From: Pirellulaceae bacterium
GTDB lineage: Bacteria > Planctomycetota > Planctomycetia > Pirellulales > Pirellulaceae
Reading direction: 5' to 3'
Assembly: GCA_022448645.1 (NCBI GenBank)
Contig: JAKVBZ010000007.1
Coordinates: forward strand, 65,330-126,031
DNA: 60,702 nucleotides
Shown here: positions 29,133-38,223 of the stretch, piece after piece
Layout of the letters: each line of letters starts with the position of its first letter
Numbering within the stretch: the stretch's first letter is position 1
Program-made: the position numbers and the translations under genes
Notes under the pieces: model-generated
The model's database searches: none
What the model was told of the DNA's origin: nothing
Seen by the model: only the letters and a program-made list of their open reading frames with translations

Positions 29133-30242
29133 ATGCAATTCGGAATCGGGGTAATTGGAGCCACTGGATTCATTGGTACTCCATATCGGCATGAAATCCG
29201 AGACAGCCAGGGGGGACACAAAATTGTAGCACTTTGTGCCCGTCGATTGGATCGGCTACAGGAGGCTGCTGCTGAGGATGGTGCCCAGGTCGTTTCTAGT
29301 GAGTGGCAGGAAGTCGTTAACCATCCGGACGTGAATCTGGTGCTGGTGCTCACGCCAGACGCGTTGCACTATGAGCCGGCGATGGCTTGTGCTGAGTTGG
29401 GGAAGCACCTGCTCTGTGAGAAGCCTGTCGGGATAAACCAGCAACAGGCGGCCGATATTTGCGAGGCGTATCGCGATTCGGGACTCGGTCATTTCGTTCC
29501 CTACTGGACTCGGTATTTCCCAGTGTTTGAGCGAGCCAAGCAACTGGTTGACTCTGGAGAATTGGGAACAATCCGCACGGTGGTTTACCGTTGGCACAAT
29601 CCACGGCCGCTGGCCATGCCTTTTACGTGGCGTGACGACGCACAACTATCGGCAGCCGGATCGTTAGCAGATGTTGGTTCTCATGCTTACGATACGCTCC
29701 GCTGGATCCTTGGCGCTGAAGCGCAGCGTGTGTGGGCTAAGTCCGATGCCGTCATGCCGCCAAAACCAGATTTGGGACCGATCGATTTGGGTGAAGCCAT
29801 CACATGGGGTGACGTGCGCGATGCATCGTCGCAAGAAGCAGCCGAGCCCAGACAGGCATTATCCACACCAGACCATGTTCAGTTGTCGATGGAGTTTCCC
29901 GGCCAAATGTTGGTCACTATGGTGTTGTCTCACGCGAGCTACGTTCGAAAAGGGTTTGCACCGGAATTGGAATTGCATGGCACGAAAGCCTCGTTATCGG
30001 TGAATCGTATTACGTCGGAATTGTGGATAGCCAACAGCCCCGATCCGGCGACACGATTGGAGACCATCGCTGATAACAGCTTGGGAAATCGATTTGCGGA
30101 TTATGTCTTTCCCTCGATACAGAGACAGATTGCAGGACAAGAGAGTGATCACCCCGACCTGGAAGATGGTTGGCAAGTCCAGCGGTGGGTCGAGGCGGCA
30201 CAGCGTTCTGCAGAAACAGGGGGCTGGGTCGAACTGGACTAG
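29133..30242 (+). CDS. Gfo/Idh/MocA family oxidoreductase (second copy)
   Basis: 369 residues. The Rossmann loop is GVIGATGFIGTPY, and the family motif is intact as LLCEKPVGINQQQAADI. The C-terminal domain has SLADVGSHAYDTLRWILGAE, with the aspartate and histidine expected in the active site. It is a cytosolic NAD(P) enzyme acting on an unknown sugar-like substrate. It is transcribed away from the PSCyt gene across a 161-base shared promoter region. Its stop codon overlaps that of the convergent 1297-residue gene in a CTAG. Confidence 0.9.
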   Translation: MQFGIGVIGATGFIGTPYRHEIRDSQGGHKIVALCARRLDRLQEAAAEDGAQVVSSEWQEVVNHPDVNLVLVLTPDALHYEPAMACAELGKHLLCEKPVGINQQQAADICEAYRDSGLGHFVPYWTRYFPVFERAKQLVDSGELGTIRTVVYRWHNPRPLAMPFTWRDDAQLSAAGSLADVGSHAYDTLRWILGAEAQRVWAKSDAVMPPKPDLGPIDLGEAITWGDVRDASSQEAAEPRQALSTPDHVQLSMEFPGQMLVTMVLSHASYVRKGFAPELELHGTKASLSVNRITSELWIANSPDPATRLETIADNSLGNRFADYVFPSIQRQIAGQESDHPDLEDGWQVQRWVEAAQRSAETGGWVELD

Positions 30243-33200
30243 AATCGCAACCAACGCCGCAGTCGTTGGTTCACGTTGTCGAACCACGAATCATCAGATG
30301 TTTCGTCTTCAGGGCTTGACTGGAGGTCCGGTAGCGGAACGATCTGCGGTTGAGCTGCCAACCGGGTGGCTGGCAGCTCGACGTTTTCTTCAAGAAAGCG
30401 TATCCAATAACCATCCAGTACTTGCTGGCACTTACCATAGTCACCTTTGTTGAGGTGTCGGGATGCCAAACCGATGATGGCCAGAAGACCTCGACGTTCG
30501 TTGATGGAAAACGGAGCCAAAATCGACGTCTGAATGTGATCGATTAGCACATCGCCTTCTCCGAAGACATCCATGCGCAAACGCATGTCGCCCAAACCGT
30601 TGAGAGGCAAGTCGTCGGCTTGCAGCAAGTGCTTTTCCCATTGCTCCGCTAATGGCCGGTCGGTTTCCGCACCCACGACCGATGTGCGGTAGGTGATGGG
30701 TTGGTCGTCGATGATCACTTCTAGGGCCAGACTGATTCTCGGTTGACGTCGTGCATTCGGTGCGCGCAGGTACAGTTCCGCCTGGAATCTTCCCGTGGAT
30801 GGTGGTTGAAACGGATCGCTGCGCACGGAGACAGTCCTACCAGTCCCCTGTCCAGTCAGCTTCAAGCAATACCTTCCGACATTTGCTTCGTCGGACTGCC
30901 AGTTGACGACTTGCTTCGAACCTTGAAGCGTTTCCCAGCCTCTTACGCTATCGACGTCGATAGGGTTGTGCTCGAAGCTTGGATTGGCGAGTAAGTCGAT
31001 CTTAGGTTCTCGTTCTAGTTGCTCTAAGCGATCTTTCAGCAATTGGATTCGTTGTTCGAGTTGAGTGCGGAATTGCTCGGAAACGGTTCTTTCGATCGAC
31101 ACAAAATCAACCTGTGGAACGTCTAGCCAAGTGGCTATCAATCCGTACGGCTCAAGCGTCACGTTCCAGGAAGCCCGATTGCCTTGACGCACCATTGCAG
31201 ACGGGTTGTCGACACCAATCGGCCTAGGAACAGGGATGTTCCTGGCAGCTTCCAACTCCATCTGCAACTGCACGGGCCAGGCGGATTCGTTGACCATATA
31301 GATGCATGTACGTTTTCCGTCTTGCCAAGTACGAATGATTGCCGGTTCCGTTGTCACTTCCAGGCTAACATCGGTAAACGGTGCGATCGGAAGTTGCCGA
31401 AAGACGTTGGCGAATTCCTGGCTGGACGCATCCTGGCTTAGCGGCAGCATCGTGCCTCCATCAATCACAACTTGTGAATCGTTTCGCGCCAAGGTTGTGG
31501 CCAAACGATGGCGGTTCGACATTTCCGGCAAAGACAGGACCATGCGTTCGTCGGCCGTTTTAGCTCCACGTAGCTCGCTCATCCAATCATGGGAATTGAG
31601 TGGCACGGGGGTGTGAAATAACAAATCGGCAGTTAAAGAACTACCTCCAAAATAGATGTCAGCATAAGGGAGCTGATCGAGTCGCAACTCGTTTCGATGG
31701 TTTCCAGGAAGGTCGCCAGGAAACACATGACGGGGCTGGACCAGCACCACTTGGTCATCCCGTTGGTAAGCTCGAGGGTCGAGTCCCAGGCCGAGCAAGG
31801 CTTGCGAAAAATGCATGTCTCCCTGAGGTGGTAGTGTGGGAGTCAGTGTTTGGCGGATGCTTTGGCTGTTGAATATCTCAGAGCTAAGAAGGAATAATTT
31901 CGCCGTTTCCTTTTGCGAAGATGTGATGGACTGCACGCGGTGATGCAAAGCGGCAAGTTGACCGGATCGCCAATACAACCATTGATCGCGGACGACTGGG
32001 TTCTGTTGTAGGTGCTGAGCACGAGTGCGGTGTCTTAGCGCACCTTCGCCTGGCAAGGTGATGCGCGTGTCCATGGCAAATCGAGAAACGGTGTGGTCAT
32101 CCAAGCCCCAGTATGGCCCTGGCAAAGCGGCATAGCCCTGAGGCGTAACATCGAGAGCCAGTCCACCGAACGACGGATGGTGGGCGTAACGGTTGACGAC
32201 TTCCTGGACCGCTTTCAACATTACGGCCTGAACTTGCGGATGAAGGGGGTTGTAATGTGGTGCGGCGCCATTACGTTCATCTTGCGGAGCAGAAGAGGTC
32301 CACGGTGAACCATCCGGGCCGATCAAACGCACCCCTTTTTTTCTGTGGGCCATGCGTTCGAGTCGTGGCAAGGTGGCGTCGAATCGCAGCGTGGGGACGA
32401 GTGTTAAGCCTTCACGGTCAAAGATACGTAACAGCATTTCCAAGATGTCTTTGCGGACGGGATCTTGGCCCATGAGCTGGAATGTACCCGTGTCATATTG
32501 GTGGTTGGGATCGAGCAGCAGGCTTGGGTAAAGTGTGCTGCCCCCACCGTACACGCTCAAAAGTACGCCGCTGTATCCTGTGTGCTTTAAATATTCGGCT
32601 AAGCGTGTTCCGCCTTCGTAAAAAGTTCGCCAGTCGTTCAACTGGTTAGGTGGAATGTTACTAGCGACACTCGTCGCTGAAAAACTTTTGGTAAACCAAG
32701 GTTTTTCGAGATACGTTAATATTTGCCTTGAGTTTCCTGCCATCTTGTCTGGCGTCGGAATTGGTAGTCCCGATGTCCATTCCTCAACATGAATCGTGCC
32801 AAATGAGGCAGGAAGCTCCGGATGTTGATTGGTCAAAACGATCTGGATGTCTTCTGTGTTAGGCCAACAGAACATCCGGTACCGACGCAACTGATTCGCC
32901 TCTCCGACGTTGGACTTGCCGACATGCACGCCACTGTGGTGCGGTAATGCAGAGTTTCGATTCGCGTTTTCTCCTTCGACCACGCTGATGGTAAAGGTCT
33001 GTTCTACATCTGCCGGATAAGTGACCTCAATAATGTGTGGCACCCCCGGTTGGGAGATCGATACTGGATACGCGTGCCATCCAGTTGGCTCCAATTGCAC
33101 GAATGCTTCGTTGCCGAGTTGCCAAATCCGAGATGGCCTGTTCCCCGTTGGTAGATTGTTTTCCAGACCAGGGAGGCTACCAAAACGCTGCGATAGGAAG

Positions 33201-34132
33201 GTCTTCCAGCGAGGCTCGGTAGGTTCAATGCGTACCACTTCGCGTGGAGTTAATGCACCAGGCCTGAGTGTTTGGCGAGGGTCAATCACCACCAATTGCA
33301 TTTTGCGACGAGCCAGTGTGAGCGATTTCTGTCGTGTCAGTCGACGTCGACGAGGTTCGCTCAGTTGAATGTCTAAATCGTAGACTCCTTCCGCATCCGG
33401 AAGTGGAAACTGAATGGGTTTAAGACCTGCAAACTGACCTCGTAAGTCAGCTCTGAATTCTTGATTCAATGGCTTCGCTACCTGCGATCCCTCCTGGTCA
33501 TAGAGTGTCGCGCTCAGGCGGAAGGTGGCGTCTTCTCTGAGGGCAGGAAGATTGGGGGTTACCGACAGATTGAGCGACTCACCGGGGGTAAAGACCAAGT
33601 GCTTGCGGTCAAACTGAATGACCAGTTGGTCTCCAGGCGTGCGCTGTAGTAGCAGGCGATTGTTTTTGTCATCGAGTACGATCTCACGATAGCCAGTGAG
33701 TAGGTCTTTGAGGGGCACTTGCTGCTGAAAAGGTGTGGGCAAGTCGCTACGTTGCAACTCAATGAACAATGTCGCAGTTTCCGGTGCGCCAACGGCAAAC
33801 ACGTCAAATTCGTCAAAGGGACGCGGTCGCGGTTGAACGATGCGTACGGCTTTCCCGTCAAGAAAAATGGAGCCGGGTGCGTCTGCCGAGCTCACAATCG
33901 AGTGTGGATCATGTAGCTGACCTTGGTCCAGCCACAAACGGCCAGTCCACTGCCAAGATCCTGCGCCGCCCCAGGCAATGCGCAGGCCGAGTGGTGAGTC
34001 GCTAGGTTGCCCGATTGCGTTCTGGACGCTTGTGAGCAACAGCAAGCTACCGATTAGGTACCGATGTGACAGCCCGCAAAGAATACGAAGGATTCTTCGA
34101 CAGGTTGGGTACGGACTTCCTTGTCCGATCAT
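30239..34132 (-). CDS. Very large secreted protein with family-10-like glycosidase core
   Basis: 1297 residues with an N-terminal signal segment (RYLIGSLLLLTSVQNAIGQ) behind a longer basic leader. Residues about 60-470 are beta-rich (GESLNLSVTPNLPALRED). A TIM-barrel-like region at about 480-900 resembles family 10-like glycosylhydrolases: EGGTRLAEYLKHTGYSGVLL, LTLVPTLRFDATL, and HHPSFGGLALDVTPQGY. A coiled stretch (EQRIQLLKDRLEQLER) at about 1025-1045 leads to a carbohydrate-binding-like jelly roll beginning LANPSFEHN. Catalytic acids cannot be fixed by eye, so activity is unproven. The start is ATG 34132; no nearer start gives a signal peptide. It is convergent with a Gfo/Idh gene. Confidence 0.7.
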   Translation of the reverse strand: MIGQGSPYPTCRRILRILCGLSHRYLIGSLLLLTSVQNAIGQPSDSPLGLRIAWGGAGSWQWTGRLWLDQGQLHDPHSIVSSADAPGSIFLDGKAVRIVQPRPRPFDEFDVFAVGAPETATLFIELQRSDLPTPFQQQVPLKDLLTGYREIVLDDKNNRLLLQRTPGDQLVIQFDRKHLVFTPGESLNLSVTPNLPALREDATFRLSATLYDQEGSQVAKPLNQEFRADLRGQFAGLKPIQFPLPDAEGVYDLDIQLSEPRRRRLTRQKSLTLARRKMQLVVIDPRQTLRPGALTPREVVRIEPTEPRWKTFLSQRFGSLPGLENNLPTGNRPSRIWQLGNEAFVQLEPTGWHAYPVSISQPGVPHIIEVTYPADVEQTFTISVVEGENANRNSALPHHSGVHVGKSNVGEANQLRRYRMFCWPNTEDIQIVLTNQHPELPASFGTIHVEEWTSGLPIPTPDKMAGNSRQILTYLEKPWFTKSFSATSVASNIPPNQLNDWRTFYEGGTRLAEYLKHTGYSGVLLSVYGGGSTLYPSLLLDPNHQYDTGTFQLMGQDPVRKDILEMLLRIFDREGLTLVPTLRFDATLPRLERMAHRKKGVRLIGPDGSPWTSSAPQDERNGAAPHYNPLHPQVQAVMLKAVQEVVNRYAHHPSFGGLALDVTPQGYAALPGPYWGLDDHTVSRFAMDTRITLPGEGALRHRTRAQHLQQNPVVRDQWLYWRSGQLAALHHRVQSITSSQKETAKLFLLSSEIFNSQSIRQTLTPTLPPQGDMHFSQALLGLGLDPRAYQRDDQVVLVQPRHVFPGDLPGNHRNELRLDQLPYADIYFGGSSLTADLLFHTPVPLNSHDWMSELRGAKTADERMVLSLPEMSNRHRLATTLARNDSQVVIDGGTMLPLSQDASSQEFANVFRQLPIAPFTDVSLEVTTEPAIIRTWQDGKRTCIYMVNESAWPVQLQMELEAARNIPVPRPIGVDNPSAMVRQGNRASWNVTLEPYGLIATWLDVPQVDFVSIERTVSEQFRTQLEQRIQLLKDRLEQLEREPKIDLLANPSFEHNPIDVDSVRGWETLQGSKQVVNWQSDEANVGRYCLKLTGQGTGRTVSVRSDPFQPPSTGRFQAELYLRAPNARRQPRISLALEVIIDDQPITYRTSVVGAETDRPLAEQWEKHLLQADDLPLNGLGDMRLRMDVFGEGDVLIDHIQTSILAPFSINERRGLLAIIGLASRHLNKGDYGKCQQVLDGYWIRFLEENVELPATRLAAQPQIVPLPDLQSSPEDETSDDSWFDNVNQRLRRWLRF

Positions 34133-34253
34133 CCCACACCAATGCGACTAGGATAAACAGGAAATTGGGAAAACGCGGGCGGATTATAGACACGGGGCCG
34201 TCCACCAAGCCACCCCGAATACGACGCGGTGCTAGCGAAGACATCACTTGGTT

Positions 34254-35450
34254 TTAACAGCAGTCTGTGTCACAGCACGAATTCGGATTAGGGAGCGTCG
34301 TGAGCTGGTAATCCAGGCCTTTCGTTTTTTGAGGAGGCCTCACTTCGTTCCGTCGACAGTCCAACGGTTTGGCTTCTTCTACCGAAACTTCGCTGTAAGG
34401 TGGTACCGGAATCACATGGTCTGTGTATGGGGCTCGCGTGTAGATGTCAAACGTCTTGCCACATACGGCTGTGCGTTCTCCACGACGCAAAGTATGCCCG
34501 TCGTCGTCCTGGACGCTTTTCCAGGGTCCCCGATAGATAACGGCCTGGTGGTGGTCCAAACAGGGACCCTCTTTGCCTTTGAACGCACGAATTGTCACGC
34601 TACGAAACTCGATACCCTCCAAAACGGTCCAGGGTTCTTCTTGGCGGGCTACCATTTCCATGCCATAAAACCCTGCTTGTGAAAATGCTGCCAGCAATTC
34701 GTCCTCGACAAAGGCGCCACTGATGCAACCACTCCATAATGTGGCATCTCGCTTAAGCCGATCTGGTACTGGTTCATCACTGACGATGTCGCTGATGATG
34801 GCTCGTCCTCCTCGACGGAGTACTCTCATCATTTCGGAAAACAATTGTTGACGGTCAGCGGTTGTCACAAGATTTAGGACGCAATTGGAGACGATCACAT
34901 CGATGGAATCGTTGGCGATCATCGGTTGCTCTCTCCGCCAACCATCCGCTTCAGCCTGAGTCGCCCACCATTGGTCAGAAGAGCTTACCGGATGAGCTTG
35001 CAAGTATTGTTCGAATTTCTCGACATCGAGCGCCAAATCCTGAATCCGCGCTTTGTGAAACTGCACATTGTGGAAGCCTAGTTTGTTGCCGATGGGTTGT
35101 TGGTATTTTCGAGCGAGCGCCAGCATGTCATCGTTCATGTCGACGCCGATGACTTTTCCTGATTCACCTACTACCTGGGCAGCGATATAACAGATTTTGC
35201 CGCCGCCAGACCCTAGATCGAGTACGGTTTCACCAGGATACACGTACCTTGATGGATCTCCGCAGCCGTAGTCACGTTCGATCAGTTCTGCGGGTAACAC
35301 ATCCAAGAATTGAGGTTGATAGTCGACAGGACAGCACAAAGCCGATTCGGCTTGCTGAGAAGCGGCCGAGTAACGATCACGGACCGCCTGTTCGACGTCT
35401 AATTGTTTGCTTGGATCCGCTTTGAGTACCTGCTTATCCAGCGAAGTCAT
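34254..35450 (-). CDS. arsM: ArsM-like SAM-dependent methyltransferase
   Basis: 398 residues. The methyltransferase core has GETVLDLGSGGGKICYIAA as motif I and VIGVDMNDDMLALARK next. The arsenite methyltransferase pattern of conserved cysteines is present: CC at 39-40, YGCGDP at 63, ISNC-type SNCVLNL at 190 and SGCISGAF at 242, matching the cysteines that bind As(III). The tail ends with a Cys-rich run (CCDTDCC), which may add metal binding. An extra segment lies at about 140-180, between the third and fourth strands. GGGAGG six bases before ATG 35450 supports the start. No arsR or ars efflux gene is in the window. Arsenic specificity is inferred from the cysteine pattern. Confidence 0.72.
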   Translation of the reverse strand: MTSLDKQVLKADPSKQLDVEQAVRDRYSAASQQAESALCCPVDYQPQFLDVLPAELIERDYGCGDPSRYVYPGETVLDLGSGGGKICYIAAQVVGESGKVIGVDMNDDMLALARKYQQPIGNKLGFHNVQFHKARIQDLALDVEKFEQYLQAHPVSSSDQWWATQAEADGWRREQPMIANDSIDVIVSNCVLNLVTTADRQQLFSEMMRVLRRGGRAIISDIVSDEPVPDRLKRDATLWSGCISGAFVEDELLAAFSQAGFYGMEMVARQEEPWTVLEGIEFRSVTIRAFKGKEGPCLDHHQAVIYRGPWKSVQDDDGHTLRRGERTAVCGKTFDIYTRAPYTDHVIPVPPYSEVSVEEAKPLDCRRNEVRPPQKTKGLDYQLTTLPNPNSCCDTDCC

Positions 35451-35503
35451 CCTGTCCTCCCGAAGCTAGTGTGTTTCCTGCGAACAACCATTTCCCAAAA
35501 CTG

Positions 35504-35515
35504 CGTAATATTACG
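35504..35515. promoter_or_regulatory. Perfect 12-base palindrome upstream of the ArsM-like gene
   Basis: CGTAATATTACG is its own reverse complement and lies about 54 bases before the ArsM-like start, within the 257-base space shared with the divergent plus-strand gene. The size, symmetry and AT-rich centre suit an operator for a dimeric repressor. No repressor gene is nearby, and palindromes this short can occur by chance. Confidence 0.3.
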
Positions 35516-35707
35516 TCTTAAGATGCGAATGACCAGATGGCTGTTTTGCCCATTTGGGCAGACCAGTCCCAGGAAAAGACAATTCCAGACGAATTCGGTT
35601 GGAGTTGGCGACGGTTCCAGAAGGGATTTGAGTGGTGTAAATCGTTCAGCGTTGACACTTTTCAGCTCAAGGCCAAATTCGTACACTTGAGGCAGGAGGG
35701 GTGGAAG

Positions 35708-38221
35708 ATGGCCTCGAACGCACTCCGGTCGCTACCCGGACATCCTGGCAACGCGCAATCTCACGTCATTCTATTGTCTCGGCATGGAGGGACTGTATCG
35801 CGTCATACAATACCTGCTGTCTGGCTCTTCTTGTTTTGCCTGCTGCTTCTCGGGTGTGGTGGTTGTGGGAAGGGTTTGGCTCCACGCGATCCAAACGATC
35901 CCGAAAAGGAAAGGAAAGAAGAGGAAAAAAAAGAAGATTTCGAGATCAATCGCCCTACGATCCAACCTTCTGACGGCACCTCAAAGATTTATCATGTCAA
36001 GCCTGGCCATTGGACGAGCGTCGTCCAGACCATGAAGGCCAACAACGATGATTTTCATGGTGAAATTGATTCGTTTCCTACCGATCAACGAAATGCTGCG
36101 TTGCCCATTGATCGCACGGCCTATCGCATGTTATCGACACGACCTGCGGCCATGCCCAAAGGGCAAACCAAGCATTTCGAACTGTTCTATTATGTCCCGG
36201 GCCAATCTAACCGAAATCCGTTTTTGCACAGTTCGTTGAGGCGTCGTCACGGCGGTGGTATTGTGCAAGCCAATACCGAACTGGCCTCGTTAATGAAACC
36301 ACACCAGTTCTTTTTTGTGGTGCTTAGCCGCGTACCCGAGGCTTACGGCTTTTTAAAACAAGCCGATTCTTTACACCCACCGTATGAGTCCTGGGACCAA
36401 TCAGGGCGTCGAATCTATTACCACGTATTGCTCCCCGAAGTGGACCGGCGTGTTCCCTTGCCGGAGTCAGCTTTGGCCTGGACAAATATTGCTTTCATTC
36501 TATGGGATGATGTTGACACCTCGACATTGACGCCGGATCAGGAGCAGGCGATGGTCGATTGGCTGCACTGGGGCGGTCAGTTAATTGTCAGTGGGCCCCG
36601 TTCGCTGGATAGTCTTAAGAGCAGTTTCCTGATGCCCTATCTTCCAGCCACCAGTGATGTCACGGTTCGATTGGATGCTGCAGCGATGGCTCCCATCAAT
36701 GATTATTGGTCGCTGCCTGACGGCAAAGGTGGGAAGTTGTCATGGAACGTGTTGCCGGACAGCTCCCTGGCTGGAATCGAGTTGAAAGAAGTGACACCTG
36801 GTAAGTTCATGAAGAATACTGGAGAACTCGTAGCCGAACGGCGTGTGGGACGCGGTCGCTTGGTGGTCACCTCATTCCCCATCGCTCACCCTCAAATAAA
36901 CACATGGCGCTGTTTTGATGGATTTATCAATGGATGTTTGTTGAGACATCCTCGGCGGACGTATTCAACAACGGAGTCAGGCGAATGGATGGTGACCTGG
37001 TCGGACTTCCCGTCGATGCGTGAAGATCCAGGTTTGCTGAGCAATGTGCGTTATTTCAGCCGGGATGCGGCTACTGGTCATCAATTAGCTTCTAAATCAA
37101 TCAGCTTCCGGCCCGATCCGGGATATGAGTCACACGAACGTTCGGGGATTGCTGGCTGGAACGATTTCAGCACCGTGTCGAATGCGGCTCGTCAAGCTTT
37201 AAAGAAGGCAGCTGGGATCTCGATTCCGGACGCAGGATTTGTGATCCTGATGCTGACGGCCTATCTGGTGTTGTTGGTGCCAGTCAATTGGGGATTGTTT
37301 CACGCGATTGGACGTGTGGAATGGGCCTGGATTGCCGCACCGTTGATAGCCATCGGTTACGCAGTGATGATCGTCCGCATGGCGCAACTCGACATTGGTT
37401 TCGCGCGCAGTCGAACCGAAATCGCCATGCTGGAATTACATAGCGACTATGAACGTGGACATCTGACCCGGTACACGGCACTATACAGTTCGCTCGCTTC
37501 GACTTACGAAGTTGAATTTGATGATGCTGCCGCCTTAGCACAGCCGTTTGCTACCGCCGAAGATTACCGCATGGTAACGGGGCAAAGTTATCGCACGGTT
37601 AGATTTCACCGTGGCAGCTCATCGCGGCTGACGGGGTTTCGAGTTGATTCTAATTCAACCGGCATGCTGCATAGTGAATATTTTTTGGATGCGGGTGGTC
37701 CTATGCGGCTCAAAAAAGATGACCGTGACCGCTGGGTGGTTACCAATGGCACTGATTTGCAATTACACGGAGTTGGTGTGATCCACCGTCGCCTGGATGG
37801 TGGCTTGGAGGCCGATTGGGTCAACGAATTTGAGCCGCAGGTTGCCCAGCGGCTCTCTTTCCGGCAGGTGTCCAAAGACGAGTCCTTGCTTTCGCAATGG
37901 GACCAAGATTCGGTGATGCCGTTCCAATCCGAGGAAGAAATGAGTTTGCGACCATTGATCGATGTGGCTCGAAGCCGCAGTCACCTGCGTCCAGGTGACA
38001 TGCGTTTGATCGGCTGGACCGATGGCGAGTTGCCGGGCATGACGATTCAGCCCCAATCCTCGCAGTCCGTGCTGCGGACATTGGTCGTTGTTCATCTGAA
38101 ACAGGGCCCACTTCCCGATCCCAAGCCGGACCGTAACGTGCGCCCCCAAGTCTCCTCTTTGATCGAAGAAGAGTTTTCCGGCGATAAGGATGAGGAGCTA
38201 CCGGAAGGGAAATCTTTTTAA
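35708..38221 (+). CDS. Large lipoprotein-like membrane protein paired with an ABC ATPase
   Basis: 837 residues from ATG 35708, which has AGGAGGGG seven bases upstream. A long basic leader precedes a hydrophobic helix ending LLLLGCGGC, a plausible lipoprotein box at C50. A charged linker (KERKEEEKKEDFE) follows. Residues about 140-480 contain a Rossmann-like or glutamine-amidotransferase-like region (MVDWLHWGGQLIVSGPRSL). Two strong membrane helices lie at about 510-560 (GFVILMLTAYLVLLVPVNWG and WAWIAAPLIAIGYAVM), then a C-terminal beta-rich domain. The stop is two bases before the ABC ATPase gene, so they are co-translated. The architecture recalls auxiliary subunits of Gld-like ABC systems, which is inference. 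Confidence 0.7.
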   Translation: MASNALRSLPGHPGNAQSHVILLSRHGGTVSRHTIPAVWLFLFCLLLLGCGGCGKGLAPRDPNDPEKERKEEEKKEDFEINRPTIQPSDGTSKIYHVKPGHWTSVVQTMKANNDDFHGEIDSFPTDQRNAALPIDRTAYRMLSTRPAAMPKGQTKHFELFYYVPGQSNRNPFLHSSLRRRHGGGIVQANTELASLMKPHQFFFVVLSRVPEAYGFLKQADSLHPPYESWDQSGRRIYYHVLLPEVDRRVPLPESALAWTNIAFILWDDVDTSTLTPDQEQAMVDWLHWGGQLIVSGPRSLDSLKSSFLMPYLPATSDVTVRLDAAAMAPINDYWSLPDGKGGKLSWNVLPDSSLAGIELKEVTPGKFMKNTGELVAERRVGRGRLVVTSFPIAHPQINTWRCFDGFINGCLLRHPRRTYSTTESGEWMVTWSDFPSMREDPGLLSNVRYFSRDAATGHQLASKSISFRPDPGYESHERSGIAGWNDFSTVSNAARQALKKAAGISIPDAGFVILMLTAYLVLLVPVNWGLFHAIGRVEWAWIAAPLIAIGYAVMIVRMAQLDIGFARSRTEIAMLELHSDYERGHLTRYTALYSSLASTYEVEFDDAAALAQPFATAEDYRMVTGQSYRTVRFHRGSSSRLTGFRVDSNSTGMLHSEYFLDAGGPMRLKKDDRDRWVVTNGTDLQLHGVGVIHRRLDGGLEADWVNEFEPQVAQRLSFRQVSKDESLLSQWDQDSVMPFQSEEEMSLRPLIDVARSRSHLRPGDMRLIGWTDGELPGMTIQPQSSQSVLRTLVVVHLKQGPLPDPKPDRNVRPQVSSLIEEEFSGDKDEELPEGKSF

Positions 38222-38223
38222 CC

